Shown here: piece after piece, positions 26,232 to 34,957 of the stretch
How positions within the stretch are numbered: position 1 is the stretch's first letter
Layout of the letters: each line of letters opens with the position of its first letter
Assembly: GCF_014863605.1 (NCBI RefSeq)
Contig: NZ_CP062252.1
Span: forward strand, 6,177,501 to 6,241,500
Length of the DNA: 64,000 nt
Source: Pseudomonas allokribbensis
GTDB lineage: Bacteria; Pseudomonadota; Gammaproteobacteria; Pseudomonadales; Pseudomonadaceae
Direction of reading: 5' to 3'
The notes under the pieces: model-generated
The model's input: only the letters and a program-made list of their open reading frames with translations
Told to the model about the DNA's origin: nothing
Databases searched by the model: none
Made by a program: the position numbers and the translations under genes

Positions 26232-28619
26232 TCAATCCCCCTCCGAATGTATCGCGTCGTGCTGTTTAGGAGTAACTACTCGAACGTTATCTACATCCAT
26301 AACCTCCCCTCCTCTAGATATATAGACGGAATGATGAAGCTCAAACTTCACTTGCCCTCCCACCCTATCAATTTTTCGAACAAACGGTGCTCGGCCATTT
26401 TTCATTTCAAAAGCACTACTATTATTAAATTGACTTACTAGCTCAGAATCATCGGCCACCGCCTTCCAAAACGCCTCCCGAAACGCCCGAAAATTCCTGA
26501 ACTCCCGCCCTCGCAACTGATCGGCAATCTGCGCCGGCACCGGTGCGCCTTTGCCCTGCGATGCGCTCCCGAGCCAGTTGCCCGATACCACCTGCCCAAC
26601 ACCTGACGCGACACCCGGATCCTCCCGCCGATCCCGAAACATCGTGTAGTTCGACGGCAGCCCGGAGTCCTGCGGGAACACCAGGACATAGTCATCGAAT
26701 CCGGCTTCTAAAACGGCCGGGAACGAATCGAGGCGTCCCTCGACCGGGACTACCGTCGCCCCAGTATAGGCAGGCACATCCGGCTGCCCGGCCGGTGAGG
26801 TTGTCGAGCTGTTGCCCGGATTGACGATCGGGGTCCACGTCAGGGTGCGTGGCGGAACGTCGGCGGTAGTCGCGGTGTAGACGTTGCGTTCGGCGTCGTA
26901 AGAGGCCGCCACCACCCTGACCGCCGACGGAATATTCCGCCCATCCGTCTTGACGACAAAAACCTCTGACTGCCCGTTCGCGTCGGTCTTTGAACTGACA
27001 CGGTAAGGCAGATCAACCGTTCCGCCAGCCGCCGCGATGGCGTGCAGGTCTGGTGCAAAATCTGGTGTCAGGTCCGACAGCGGCGTACTGAACGCGTAAC
27101 GGTCCGGCAACTCCCCGTTGCCCAGCTTCGACGAGTAGACCAACGCTGAAACACCGACGACAGCGCCAGCCCCGACACTCGCAGCAAGATTGCCCAAGCC
27201 CGCGATGGCGCTGCGAACAGCCGCTTGCAGACTGGCCGAAGCGGCCTCGGCAACTGCCAGGACTCCCGCCGAAGTCATGAACAGCGGCCCAGCCGCAGAA
27301 GTGACACCCGGCGCGCGGAAGGTGTGGGCGGAACGAAGAGCCTCTGCCGCTACCCGCGTTTGCTCATCCGCTATTCGCCTTGCTTCTGCCTCAGCGGCAA
27401 TTCGCGCCTCTTCCCGAATGCGAGCCTGCTCCTCGGCAACACGCCGGGCCTCAGCCTCCGCGGCAATACGCGCCTGCTCCTGCAAATGCCGGGCTTCCTG
27501 TTCCTTGGCAATGCGTATCTGCTCTTGCAACTGCTCCGCATCCTGGGCACGGGCGATCAGACCGGCAAAAGCCTCCGCAGCCGCAGCCATATGCCGGGCA
27601 CTTTCCGAGTGCAGGAGTGAAGCGTGATAGTCCTGCCAGCGCTTGCCCAGATCCGTAGTGGCCTGCAGGTCCACCAGATTCTTCAGCGCCTCAAGTTCAG
27701 GCTTGCTCAACGGAGCGTTGATGGCCGGGTTGGCGATTGCATAGGACCGGACAGCTGCCTGCTCTGAAGCGCTGACGCTATCCGCTGCGAATTTATAGTT
27801 CGTGAGCGTTTGAGAGAGACTGCCTCCGGTTGAACCCGCTGCTGCAGCGATTCTTTCAACGAGAAAGCCCGGCAAAATATGCAACCGGATATTCGTTTCC
27901 AGATTGACCACGGATAGCCTTTCGGCAGACAGAATCTGCTGGGCATGCCTGGTGGTTTGAGTCGCCGCCTCAACCTGGATTCTTCTCGTGGCCAGTCCCG
28001 GAAGTTGATTGGCGATAATTGCAATCACCCACGAAAGTCGCCGCAGCTCCATTGCCGAGCGATAGGCCCTGTCGACGGCGGCATAAGCGACGGAAACGTC
28101 CGGCACGGGCAACGTCAGACTTTCCCGGATTTTCCTGAAGGACAAATCCTTCATCAGAAAAAACGGATTATGGCCATATAACGAATAAGCACCCTCGGTG
28201 TGGACCCGATACTCCAACAACTTCGCATGAATAACCTGAATGGTTATTTCCTGATCAGCCTTTACTTTCCGTTCTGGAGGAAGCCCTGCGCCGGCCGTTT
28301 GCCGGGCCTGTTCAACTTCGTTGTTTGAAGTCGCTCCTATATTGCTGAATATTCCAGCGTACTCGAGATCAATATGTGCCTGAGCATTCTGCTGCTCATG
28401 CATCAAGTCATCCCAAATGAATGGGGTTAACGGATCGAGTTTGCCGGAACCTTGACCGGTGCCTCTATGCGGCCCTTCATTCAACCCCCAGCTTCCCGAG
28501 AAAAACCCACCCTGACCCAATCGAACTGGCTTCACTCCCTTGACGGGTATTGGCGCCAGTTCATATTTACCCGGCCCGGTCTGCTTGTGAGGTCCAAGAT
28601 AATTTTCAATATCACTCAT
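26232..28619 (-). CDS. S-type pyocin with C-terminal HNH DNase domain
   Basis: A 795-residue colicin-like bacteriocin that kills related strains by cutting DNA. The N-terminal ~190 residues are presumed receptor-binding. Helical Ala/Glu/Arg repeats (EEARIAAEAEARR) around residues 350-420 form a coiled coil. A Pyocin_S domain follows at about 520-660. The last ~130 residues match the colicin E9/E7 nuclease: ELHH (His762, His763), Asn778, His787, His791, with the same spacing as H102/H103, N118, H127, H131 of E9. No lysis gene adjoins, as usual for S-pyocins. GGAGAAG precedes the ATG. Confidence 0.94.
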   Translation of the reverse strand: MSDIENYLGPHKQTGPGKYELAPIPVKGVKPVRLGQGGFFSGSWGLNEGPHRGTGQGSGKLDPLTPFIWDDLMHEQQNAQAHIDLEYAGIFSNIGATSNNEVEQARQTAGAGLPPERKVKADQEITIQVIHAKLLEYRVHTEGAYSLYGHNPFFLMKDLSFRKIRESLTLPVPDVSVAYAAVDRAYRSAMELRRLSWVIAIIANQLPGLATRRIQVEAATQTTRHAQQILSAERLSVVNLETNIRLHILPGFLVERIAAAAGSTGGSLSQTLTNYKFAADSVSASEQAAVRSYAIANPAINAPLSKPELEALKNLVDLQATTDLGKRWQDYHASLLHSESARHMAAAAEAFAGLIARAQDAEQLQEQIRIAKEQEARHLQEQARIAAEAEARRVAEEQARIREEARIAAEAEARRIADEQTRVAAEALRSAHTFRAPGVTSAAGPLFMTSAGVLAVAEAASASLQAAVRSAIAGLGNLAASVGAGAVVGVSALVYSSKLGNGELPDRYAFSTPLSDLTPDFAPDLHAIAAAGGTVDLPYRVSSKTDANGQSEVFVVKTDGRNIPSAVRVVAASYDAERNVYTATTADVPPRTLTWTPIVNPGNSSTTSPAGQPDVPAYTGATVVPVEGRLDSFPAVLEAGFDDYVLVFPQDSGLPSNYTMFRDRREDPGVASGVGQVVSGNWLGSASQGKGAPVPAQIADQLRGREFRNFRAFREAFWKAVADDSELVSQFNNSSAFEMKNGRAPFVRKIDRVGGQVKFELHHSVYISRGGEVMDVDNVRVVTPKQHDAIHSEGD

Positions 28620-28696
28620 ACGACTTCTCCATGTCAGTTATTCCATGTATTGAATTCGCGAACTTCGTTTTCGTCCTTTGCTTTTTCTCGAGGTCT

Positions 28697-28727
28697 TTTA
28701 TAGGGCCACGCCGTTAAACACCGCAAT
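28697..28727 (-). promoter_or_regulatory. Pyocin promoter with PrtN P-box-like site
   Basis: On the minus strand, ATTGCGGTGTT (28727-28717) fits the P-box consensus ATTGnn(n)GTnn(n) bound by the pyocin activator PrtN. The flanking TTTGTT and AACGGCGTGG are degenerate repeats of it. A -10-like TATAAA (28702-28697) lies 14 bp downstream, without a good -35, as expected for an activator-dependent promoter. The pyocin ATG is 77 bp further on. prtN/prtR are not in the window. Confidence 0.65.
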
Positions 28728-28873
28728 AACAAACTTGTAGTGCACTTCCCGAAAACCTGAAGGAAACTTCCTATTCAGGAAATACTGTGTTATGAAATCC
28801 CGGTTGCGATCTTCAACTAGATCAGCACCATCAATGCCTTCATATAAATAGAACGACAGGGAGCAGATTTTTC

Positions 28874-31285
28874 ATGAAAAAAGGCCTGACCGTACTTGCG
28901 TTGCTGATCGCCATTCCCGCCATCGGGGTCGGCGGTTACCTCTACAGCAAGCAACCGACGCGTCAGGGCCAGGTGGAGTTGCGCAACCTGCAAGGCTCGG
29001 TGACCGTGCGTTACGACGAACGCGGCGTGCCGCACATCCGTGCTGAAAACGAAACTGACCTCTATCGTGCCCTCGGTTACGTGCACGCTCAGGACCGGCT
29101 GTTCCAGATGGAAGCCATGCGCCGCCTGGCTCGGGGCGAACTGGCCGAAGTGCTCGGGCCGAAACTGCTCGATACCGACAAACTGTTCCGCAGCCTGCGC
29201 ATCCGCGAACGCGCTGCCACTTACGTGGCCAGCCTCGACAAGCAGTCGCCGGCCTGGAAGGCCCTGCAAGCCTATCTGGACGGCATCAATCAATATCAGG
29301 ACTCGCACGCCGCCCCCGTCGAGTTCGACGTGCTGGGCATCCCCAAGCGGCCGTTCACCGCCGAAGACACCATCAGCGTCGCCGGCTACATGGCCTACAG
29401 CTTCGCCGCCGCGTTTCGCACCGAACCGTTGCTGACCTACGTGCGCGATCAGCTCGGCGCCGATTACCTCAACGTCTTCGACCTCGAGTGGCAGCCCAAG
29501 GGCGTGCTCGCCAAGGGCCACGCCGGCAAAGCACCGGCACTCGCCGCCGAAGACTGGAAAGACCTGAACGCCCTCGCCCGCCTCAGCGAACAGGCGCTGA
29601 TCGAAAACGGCCTGCCGCAGTACGAAGGCAGCAACGCCTGGGTGATTGCCGGCAGCCGCAGCAAGGGCGGCAAGGCATTACTGGCCGGCGATCCGCACAT
29701 CCGTTTCTCGGTGCCGTCGGTGTGGTACGAAGCGCAGTTGTCGGCGCCGGGTTTTGAACTCTACGGCCATCATCAGGCGCTGGTGCCGTTTGCGTTCCTG
29801 GGTCACAACCTGGACTTCGGCTGGAGCCTGACCATGTTCCAGAACGATGACCTGGACCTGATCGCCGAGAAGGTCAATCCGGACAACCCGAATCAGGTCT
29901 GGTATCACGGTCAGTGGACCGACATGGTCAGCACCGAGCAGCAGATTGCGGTGAAAGGCCAGGCGCCGGTGACCATCACCCTGCGCCAGTCGCCCCACGG
30001 GCCGATCGTCAACGACGCCCTCGGCACCGCCGCCGGGAAAACCCCGATTGCGATGTGGTGGGCATTCCTCGAAACGCCGAACCCGATTCTCGAAGGTTTC
30101 TACCAGCTCAACCGCGCCGACACCCTGACCAAGGCCCGCGCCGCAGCGGCCAAGGTGCAGGCGCCGGGGCTGAACATTGTCTATGCCAACGCCAAGGGCG
30201 ATATCGCCTGGTGGGCCTCGGCGCTGCTGCCCAAGCGTCCGGCCGGGGTCAAACCCGAGTTCATCCTCGATGGCAGCGGCAATCAGGCGGACAAGGACGG
30301 CTACTTCCCGTTCAGCGCCAACCCGCAGGAAGAGAACCCGGCGCGGGGCTATATCGTCTCGGCCAACTTCCAGCCCGTGTCGCCGACCGGCATGGAGATC
30401 CCCGGTTACTACAATCTCGCCGACCGTGGCCAGCAGCTCAACCGCCAGCTCGCCGACAAGAACGTGAAGTGGGACAACGAAGCCAACCAGAAGCTGCAAC
30501 TGGGCACCACCACCGGTTACGGCCCGCGCGTGCTGGCGCCATTGCTGCCGGTATTGCGTGAAGTGGTGACTGACCCGGCGCAGCTGAAACTGGTCGAGCA
30601 ACTGGCCCAGTGGCAGGGCGACTATCCACTGGATTCGGTCAGCGCGACGGTGTTCAACCAGTTCCTCTACAACCTGGCCGACGCGGCGATGCGCGATGAA
30701 CTGGGCAACGACATGTTCGAGACTCTGCTGTCGACCCGCGTGCTCGATGTGGCACTGCCACGACTGGCAGCCAACGCCGATTCACCGTGGTGGGACAACC
30801 GCAACACGCCAGGCAAGGAGACCCGCGCCGACACCGTGCGCACCGCGTGGCAGGCGAGCATGGCGCACCTGAAACAGATCCTCGGCGACGATGCTTCCGG
30901 CTGGCAATGGGGCAAGGCGCACACGCTGACCCATGGTCATCCGTTGGGGCAGCAGAAGCCGCTGGACCGCATCTTCAATGTCGGCCCGTTTGCCGCACCG
31001 GGCACCCATGAAGTGCCGAACAACCTCTCGGCGAAGATCGGCCCGGCCCCGTGGCCGGTGACCTACGGCCCGTCGACGCGACGACTGGTGGACTTCGCCG
31101 ACCCTGCCCACAGCCTGACCATCAACCCGGTCGGCCAGAGCGGCGTGCCGTTCGACAGTCACTATGACGATCAGGCGGAAGCGTATGTGGACGGGCTGTA
31201 TGTGCAGGCGCATTTCAGTGAGGAAGAGGTTACGGCGAATACGCGCAGTACCTTGAAGCTGTTACCGGCACGGGCGTCGCAATAA
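28874..31285 (+). CDS. Penicillin acylase-family Ntn hydrolase, probable acyl-homoserine-lactone acylase (HacB-like)
   Basis: An 803-residue periplasmic amidase precursor. An N-terminal signal or anchor (residues 4-22) leads into the alpha subunit with YRALGYVHAQDRLFQME. Self-cleavage should occur at Gly252-Ser253 (EGSNAWVIAG), making Ser253 the N-terminal nucleophile of the beta chain. Length and motifs match P. aeruginosa HacB/QuiP, which hydrolyse long-chain AHL signals. Position upstream of spuH matches hacB (PA0305) in PAO1, as I recall. Substrate is inferred; no AHL synthase gene is in the window. Confidence 0.87.
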   Translation: MKKGLTVLALLIAIPAIGVGGYLYSKQPTRQGQVELRNLQGSVTVRYDERGVPHIRAENETDLYRALGYVHAQDRLFQMEAMRRLARGELAEVLGPKLLDTDKLFRSLRIRERAATYVASLDKQSPAWKALQAYLDGINQYQDSHAAPVEFDVLGIPKRPFTAEDTISVAGYMAYSFAAAFRTEPLLTYVRDQLGADYLNVFDLEWQPKGVLAKGHAGKAPALAAEDWKDLNALARLSEQALIENGLPQYEGSNAWVIAGSRSKGGKALLAGDPHIRFSVPSVWYEAQLSAPGFELYGHHQALVPFAFLGHNLDFGWSLTMFQNDDLDLIAEKVNPDNPNQVWYHGQWTDMVSTEQQIAVKGQAPVTITLRQSPHGPIVNDALGTAAGKTPIAMWWAFLETPNPILEGFYQLNRADTLTKARAAAAKVQAPGLNIVYANAKGDIAWWASALLPKRPAGVKPEFILDGSGNQADKDGYFPFSANPQEENPARGYIVSANFQPVSPTGMEIPGYYNLADRGQQLNRQLADKNVKWDNEANQKLQLGTTTGYGPRVLAPLLPVLREVVTDPAQLKLVEQLAQWQGDYPLDSVSATVFNQFLYNLADAAMRDELGNDMFETLLSTRVLDVALPRLAANADSPWWDNRNTPGKETRADTVRTAWQASMAHLKQILGDDASGWQWGKAHTLTHGHPLGQQKPLDRIFNVGPFAAPGTHEVPNNLSAKIGPAPWPVTYGPSTRRLVDFADPAHSLTINPVGQSGVPFDSHYDDQAEAYVDGLYVQAHFSEEEVTANTRSTLKLLPARASQ

Positions 31286-31292
31286 GCGAAGT

Positions 31293-32258
31293 TCAAACCA
31301 TCGCCGCAAAGTTCAGCCGAAACTGCTGCGGCGTCACCCCCAGCCGGCGGTTGAACACGCTGCGCATGTGTTGCGCATCGCGAAACCCGCATTGATACGC
31401 CACCGTCTTCAGTGGCGCCGTGGTGCTTTCGAGCATCACCCGCGCCGCATCCACCCGCGCCCGCTCGACGAATTCCGCCGGGGTGACCTTGGCTTCCCGG
31501 GCAAACACCCGGGAGAAATTCCGTGCGCTCATGTTGGCGGCATTCGCCAGGTCGGCGATGGTCAGGTCGCCGGTGAGATTGGCCAGCACGTACAGTTGCA
31601 CCATCGCCACCGCCGACGTCGGTTCGGCGTGGGGCGTGAGAAACGGGCTGAACTGCGACTGCCCGCCCGAGCGCTGGGTAAACACCACCAGCCGCTTGGC
31701 CACGCTCAGCGCCACCTCGGCACCGTAGTCACGCGCCAGCAGGTACAGCGACAGATCGATCCCCGCCGTCACCCCCGCCGAGGTGTAGAGCTGACCATCC
31801 TCGACGTACAGCCGATCGGCCTCGACCCGGCTCGACGGGCACAACTGCGCCAGCGCCTCGGCGTCATTCCAATGAGTGGTAACCGTACGCCCGTCCAGCA
31901 ATCCCGCACGCGCCAGCATGAACGCACCGTTGCAGATCGAGCCAAAACGCCGCGCCCGCCCACAGGCCTCACGCAACCAGACGTCGAACGCCTCGCCGAA
32001 ATCCAGGAACGGCAACTGCGGCCCACCGGCCACCAGCAGCAAATCGCAAGCTTCCTGCACGTCGCTGAAATGCCGGTGAGCACTCAGGGTCAGCCCGTTG
32101 GAACACGCCATCGGTCCGCGCTCGACGCCGATCACTTCGAGCCGGTAATGATCCTCCGGCGCCAGAAAACGGTTGGCCTCGGCGAACACGTCCATGGGCC
32201 CGCTGACGTCCAGCGCCTGCACGCCGGGGAACACCACGATGGCAACGGTTCTGTTCAT
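31293..32258 (-). CDS. GlxA-family regulator: DJ-1/PfpI domain plus AraC helix-turn-helix
   Basis: A 321-residue regulator. The N-terminal DJ-1/PfpI amidotransferase-like domain (about 1-180) contains LLLVAGG and the Cys in FGSICNGAFMLA. The C-terminal AraC domain has NMSARNFSRVFAREAKVTPAEFVERAR and CGFRDAQHMRSVFNRRLGVTPQQFR. GlxA proteins activate catabolic genes for quaternary amines or other nitrogenous compounds. The ATG at 32258 (MNRTVAIV) was chosen because the upstream extension is not family-like. It is divergent from the HD-domain gene and probably controls it. Confidence 0.88.
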   Translation of the reverse strand: MNRTVAIVVFPGVQALDVSGPMDVFAEANRFLAPEDHYRLEVIGVERGPMACSNGLTLSAHRHFSDVQEACDLLLVAGGPQLPFLDFGEAFDVWLREACGRARRFGSICNGAFMLARAGLLDGRTVTTHWNDAEALAQLCPSSRVEADRLYVEDGQLYTSAGVTAGIDLSLYLLARDYGAEVALSVAKRLVVFTQRSGGQSQFSPFLTPHAEPTSAVAMVQLYVLANLTGDLTIADLANAANMSARNFSRVFAREAKVTPAEFVERARVDAARVMLESTTAPLKTVAYQCGFRDAQHMRSVFNRRLGVTPQQFRLNFAAMV

Positions 32259-32448
32259 GGCGATATCGGCTCCCGGGGAATGGCGGATCAGCGCCAACCC
32301 TAGCCAATCCACGCCGCAGAAGCGAGCTGGCACGATTTGCAGGTGGAATGGCAAGGATCGCAGCCATGGATCGATTGTCCGGCTCTGCCCCCGAGAACAG
32401 ACTTTCTCCATCAGCGCCGTGACGGCGTTTTCGACGAGGAAGCTCAAC

Positions 32449-33090
32449 ATGACCACGACCATCGCCGGTATCCAGATCCCCGACAGCGCCCTCGCCCGGG
32501 CCACCACCGAATACATCCGCGACATCGAATCCGACCTGCTCTACCACCATTCGCGCCGGGTGTTTCTGTTCGGTGCCTTGAGCGGCGAACGCCAGCAACT
32601 GGCCTACGATCCGGAGCTGTTGTACGTCGGCGCGATGTTCCACGACCTGGGGCTGGTCGAAGGTCACCGCAGCGACGACGAACGTTTCGAAGTCGATGGC
32701 GCTAACGCCGCGGCGGCGTTTCTCAAGCCTTACGGGTTGAGTGATGACGACATCGAGCAGGTCTGGCTATCGATCGCCCTGCACACCACACCGGGCGTAC
32801 CGAAGCATCTGCGTCCGACCGTGGCGCTGGTGACGGCAGGCGTCGAGATGGATGTGCTGGGCATGGATTACGCCGCGTTCACCACCGTGCAGCGCGAGGC
32901 AGTGGTGCATGCGCATCCACGGGGCGAGGGTTTCAAGGAGTGCATCATCTGCGCGTTCGCCGATGGCTTGCGTCATCGCCCGCAGACGACGTTCGGCAAT
33001 GTGAAGACCGATGTGCTGAAGGATCAGGCGGCGGGGTTCAAGCCGATGAACTTTGTCGATGTCATCCGCCAATCGCCCTGGGTGTCCTGA
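32449..33090 (+). CDS. HD-domain hydrolase, cyanamide-hydratase-like
   Basis: A 213-residue metal-dependent HD-superfamily protein. Its metal ligands are probably His33/His34 (LLYHHSRR), the His65-Asp66 doublet (AMFHDLGLV) and His112 (SIALHTTPG). The arrangement YxHSxRVFLFG...FHDLGL resembles fungal and bacterial cyanamide hydratase-type HD proteins more than nucleotide phosphohydrolases. Substrate is unknown. GAGGA lies eight bases before the ATG. It is divergent from a GlxA regulator over 190 bp, suggesting an inducible catabolic step. Confidence 0.8.
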   Translation: MTTTIAGIQIPDSALARATTEYIRDIESDLLYHHSRRVFLFGALSGERQQLAYDPELLYVGAMFHDLGLVEGHRSDDERFEVDGANAAAAFLKPYGLSDDDIEQVWLSIALHTTPGVPKHLRPTVALVTAGVEMDVLGMDYAAFTTVQREAVVHAHPRGEGFKECIICAFADGLRHRPQTTFGNVKTDVLKDQAAGFKPMNFVDVIRQSPWVS

Positions 33091-33098
33091 CCGGGCAT

Positions 33099-33137
33099 AA
33101 AAAACCTCGCGGCCGGTAACGATCGCGAGGTTTTTTT
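33099..33137. terminator. Terminator between the HD-domain gene and spuH
   Basis: AAAACCTCGCG and CGCGAGGTTTT arms enclose a 12-nt loop, with A and T runs on the outer sides. It lies between convergent genes and is suited to stop both the HD gene and the spu operon. Confidence 0.88.
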
Positions 33138-33149
33138 GTGTCGGAAGAC

Positions 33150-34040
33150 TTAAGCCGCTTCCGGCGTCTGCGCCCGGCGCACGTCCGGTTGTTTCCACGA
33201 ATCGGCAGCGCCTTCTTCGATGGCTTGCTGGATCGCCTTGCGGCGCGACTCTTCGGCACGGCGGCTGAAGAACCAGACCATGAAGGTCACCAGCGACACC
33301 GCCAACAGAATCAGGCTGGCCACGGCGTTGATCTCAGGCTTCACGCCCAGACGCACCGCCGAGAACACTTCCATCGGCAGGGTCGTCGAACCCGGGCCGG
33401 AGACGAAGCTCGCCAGTACCAGGTCGTCCAGCGACAGGGCGAACGACATCATGCCGCCCGCCGCCAGCGACGGCGCGATCATCGGGATGGTGATCAGGAA
33501 GAACACCTTCCACGGCCGCGCACCCAGGTCCATCGCTGCTTCTTCGATGGACAGATCCAGCTCACGCAGACGCGCCGACACCACCACCGCCACATACGCC
33601 GCACAGAACGTGGTGTGAGCGATCCAGATGGTGACGATGCCACGCTCCTGTGGCCAGCCGATCATCTGCGCCATGGCCACGAACAGCAGCAACAGCGACA
33701 GACCGGTAATCACCTCAGGCATTACCAGCGGCGCAGTGACCAGGCCGCCGAACAGCGTACGGCCCTTGAAACGCGTGATGCGGGTCAGGACGAACGCCGC
33801 CAGCGTACCCAGCGCCACTGCCGCGACGGCGGTGTAGCAGGCGATTTCCAGCGAGCGCACCACCGAGCCCATCAGTTGGGTGTTGTCGAGCAGGCCGACG
33901 TACCACTTGATCGACCAGCCGCCCCACACCGTCACCAGTTTCGAGGCGTTGAACGAGTAGATCACCAGGATCAGCATCGGCAGGTAGATGAACAACAGGC
34001 CGAGCACCAGCATCAGGCTGGAGAAACGGAAGCGCTTCAT
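33150..34040 (-). CDS. spuH: Polyamine ABC transporter permease
   Basis: One of two inner-membrane permeases of the putrescine/spermidine importer SpuDEFGH (PotI type). The 296 residues form six membrane helices. The ABC-coupling EAA loop is seen as EEAAMDLGARPWKVFFLITIP. It overlaps the start of its upstream partner by ATGA, so translation is coupled. Last gene of the operon. In P. aeruginosa the order is the same. Confidence 0.94.
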   Translation of the reverse strand: MKRFRFSSLMLVLGLLFIYLPMLILVIYSFNASKLVTVWGGWSIKWYVGLLDNTQLMGSVVRSLEIACYTAVAAVALGTLAAFVLTRITRFKGRTLFGGLVTAPLVMPEVITGLSLLLLFVAMAQMIGWPQERGIVTIWIAHTTFCAAYVAVVVSARLRELDLSIEEAAMDLGARPWKVFFLITIPMIAPSLAAGGMMSFALSLDDLVLASFVSGPGSTTLPMEVFSAVRLGVKPEINAVASLILLAVSLVTFMVWFFSRRAEESRRKAIQQAIEEGAADSWKQPDVRRAQTPEAA

Positions 34041-34957
34041 TCTTTACCCTCCATTTCCTTGGCCTGACTGCGGTTGAACAGGATGATCGGCACGATCAGG
34101 ATCGCCAGCATCACCACCGCCAGGGCGGACGCCACCGGCCAGTCACGGTTGTTGAAGAACTCTTGCCAGAGCACTTTACCGATCATCAGGGTTTCCGGAC
34201 CGCCGAGCAGTTCCGGGATCACGAACTCGCCCACCACCGGGATGAACACCAGCATGCAGCCGGCGATGATCCCGTTCTTGGACAGCGGAATAGTGATTTT
34301 CCAGAAGCTGTTGAACGTGCTCGAACCCAGATCGGACGCCGCTTCCAGCAAGCTGTTGTCGTGCTTCACCAGGTTGGCGTACAGCGGCAGGATCATGAAC
34401 GGCAGGTAGGAGTAGACGACGCCGATGTACACCGCGAGGTTGGTGTTGAGGATCTGCAGCGGCTCATCGATGAAGCCCATGCTCATCAGGAAACCGTTGA
34501 GCAGGCCGTTGTTGCTGAGGATGCCCATCCACGCATAGACGCGGATCAGGATCGCGGTCCAGGTCGGCATCATGATCAGCAGCACCAGCACCGTCTGCAC
34601 TTCCTTGCGGGCACTGGCGATGGCATAGGCCATCGGGTAGCCGATCAGCAGGCACAACAGCGTGCTGAAGAACGCCATCTTCAGCGAACCGAGGTACGCC
34701 GAGATGTAGAGTTCGTCGTCGCCGAGCATCGCGTAGTTGCCCAGGTTCAGCAGCACTTGCAGCTTCTGGTCAACGAAGCTGTAGATCTCGGTGTACGGCG
34801 GGATGGCCACGTCTGCTTCGGCAAAGCTGATCTTCAGAACGATGAAGAACGGCAGCATGAAGAACAGGAACAGCCAGATGAACGGAACCCCGATGACCAG
34901 TTGGCGGCCACCGGGAATTATTCGATTGAGCCGGCGTTTGAATTTGCGCATGTTCAT
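34037..34957 (-). CDS. spuG: Polyamine ABC transporter permease
   Basis: Second permease of the polyamine importer (PotH type), 306 residues, six membrane helices. The EAA loop is LLEAASDLGSSTFNSFWKITIPLS. Its start ATG (34957) overlaps the spuF stop as ATGA. A second in-frame ATG two codons in (34951) is a possible alternative. Both ends of the gene overlap its neighbours, indicating a tightly coupled spuF-spuG-spuH unit. Confidence 0.94.
   Translation of the reverse strand: MNMRKFKRRLNRIIPGGRQLVIGVPFIWLFLFFMLPFFIVLKISFAEADVAIPPYTEIYSFVDQKLQVLLNLGNYAMLGDDELYISAYLGSLKMAFFSTLLCLLIGYPMAYAIASARKEVQTVLVLLIMMPTWTAILIRVYAWMGILSNNGLLNGFLMSMGFIDEPLQILNTNLAVYIGVVYSYLPFMILPLYANLVKHDNSLLEAASDLGSSTFNSFWKITIPLSKNGIIAGCMLVFIPVVGEFVIPELLGGPETLMIGKVLWQEFFNNRDWPVASALAVVMLAILIVPIILFNRSQAKEMEGKE

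Noticed and set aside
27190-27627. Overlapping plus-strand frames in the pyocin coiled-coil region
   Set aside because: The repeated Ala/Glu/Arg codons on the minus strand give open complementary frames; no start site or family supports them.
25614-28873. Whether the pyocin block is part of a prophage or R-tailocin cluster
   Set aside because: No integrase, tail, holin or lysis gene is near; the neighbours on both sides are conserved metabolic genes.
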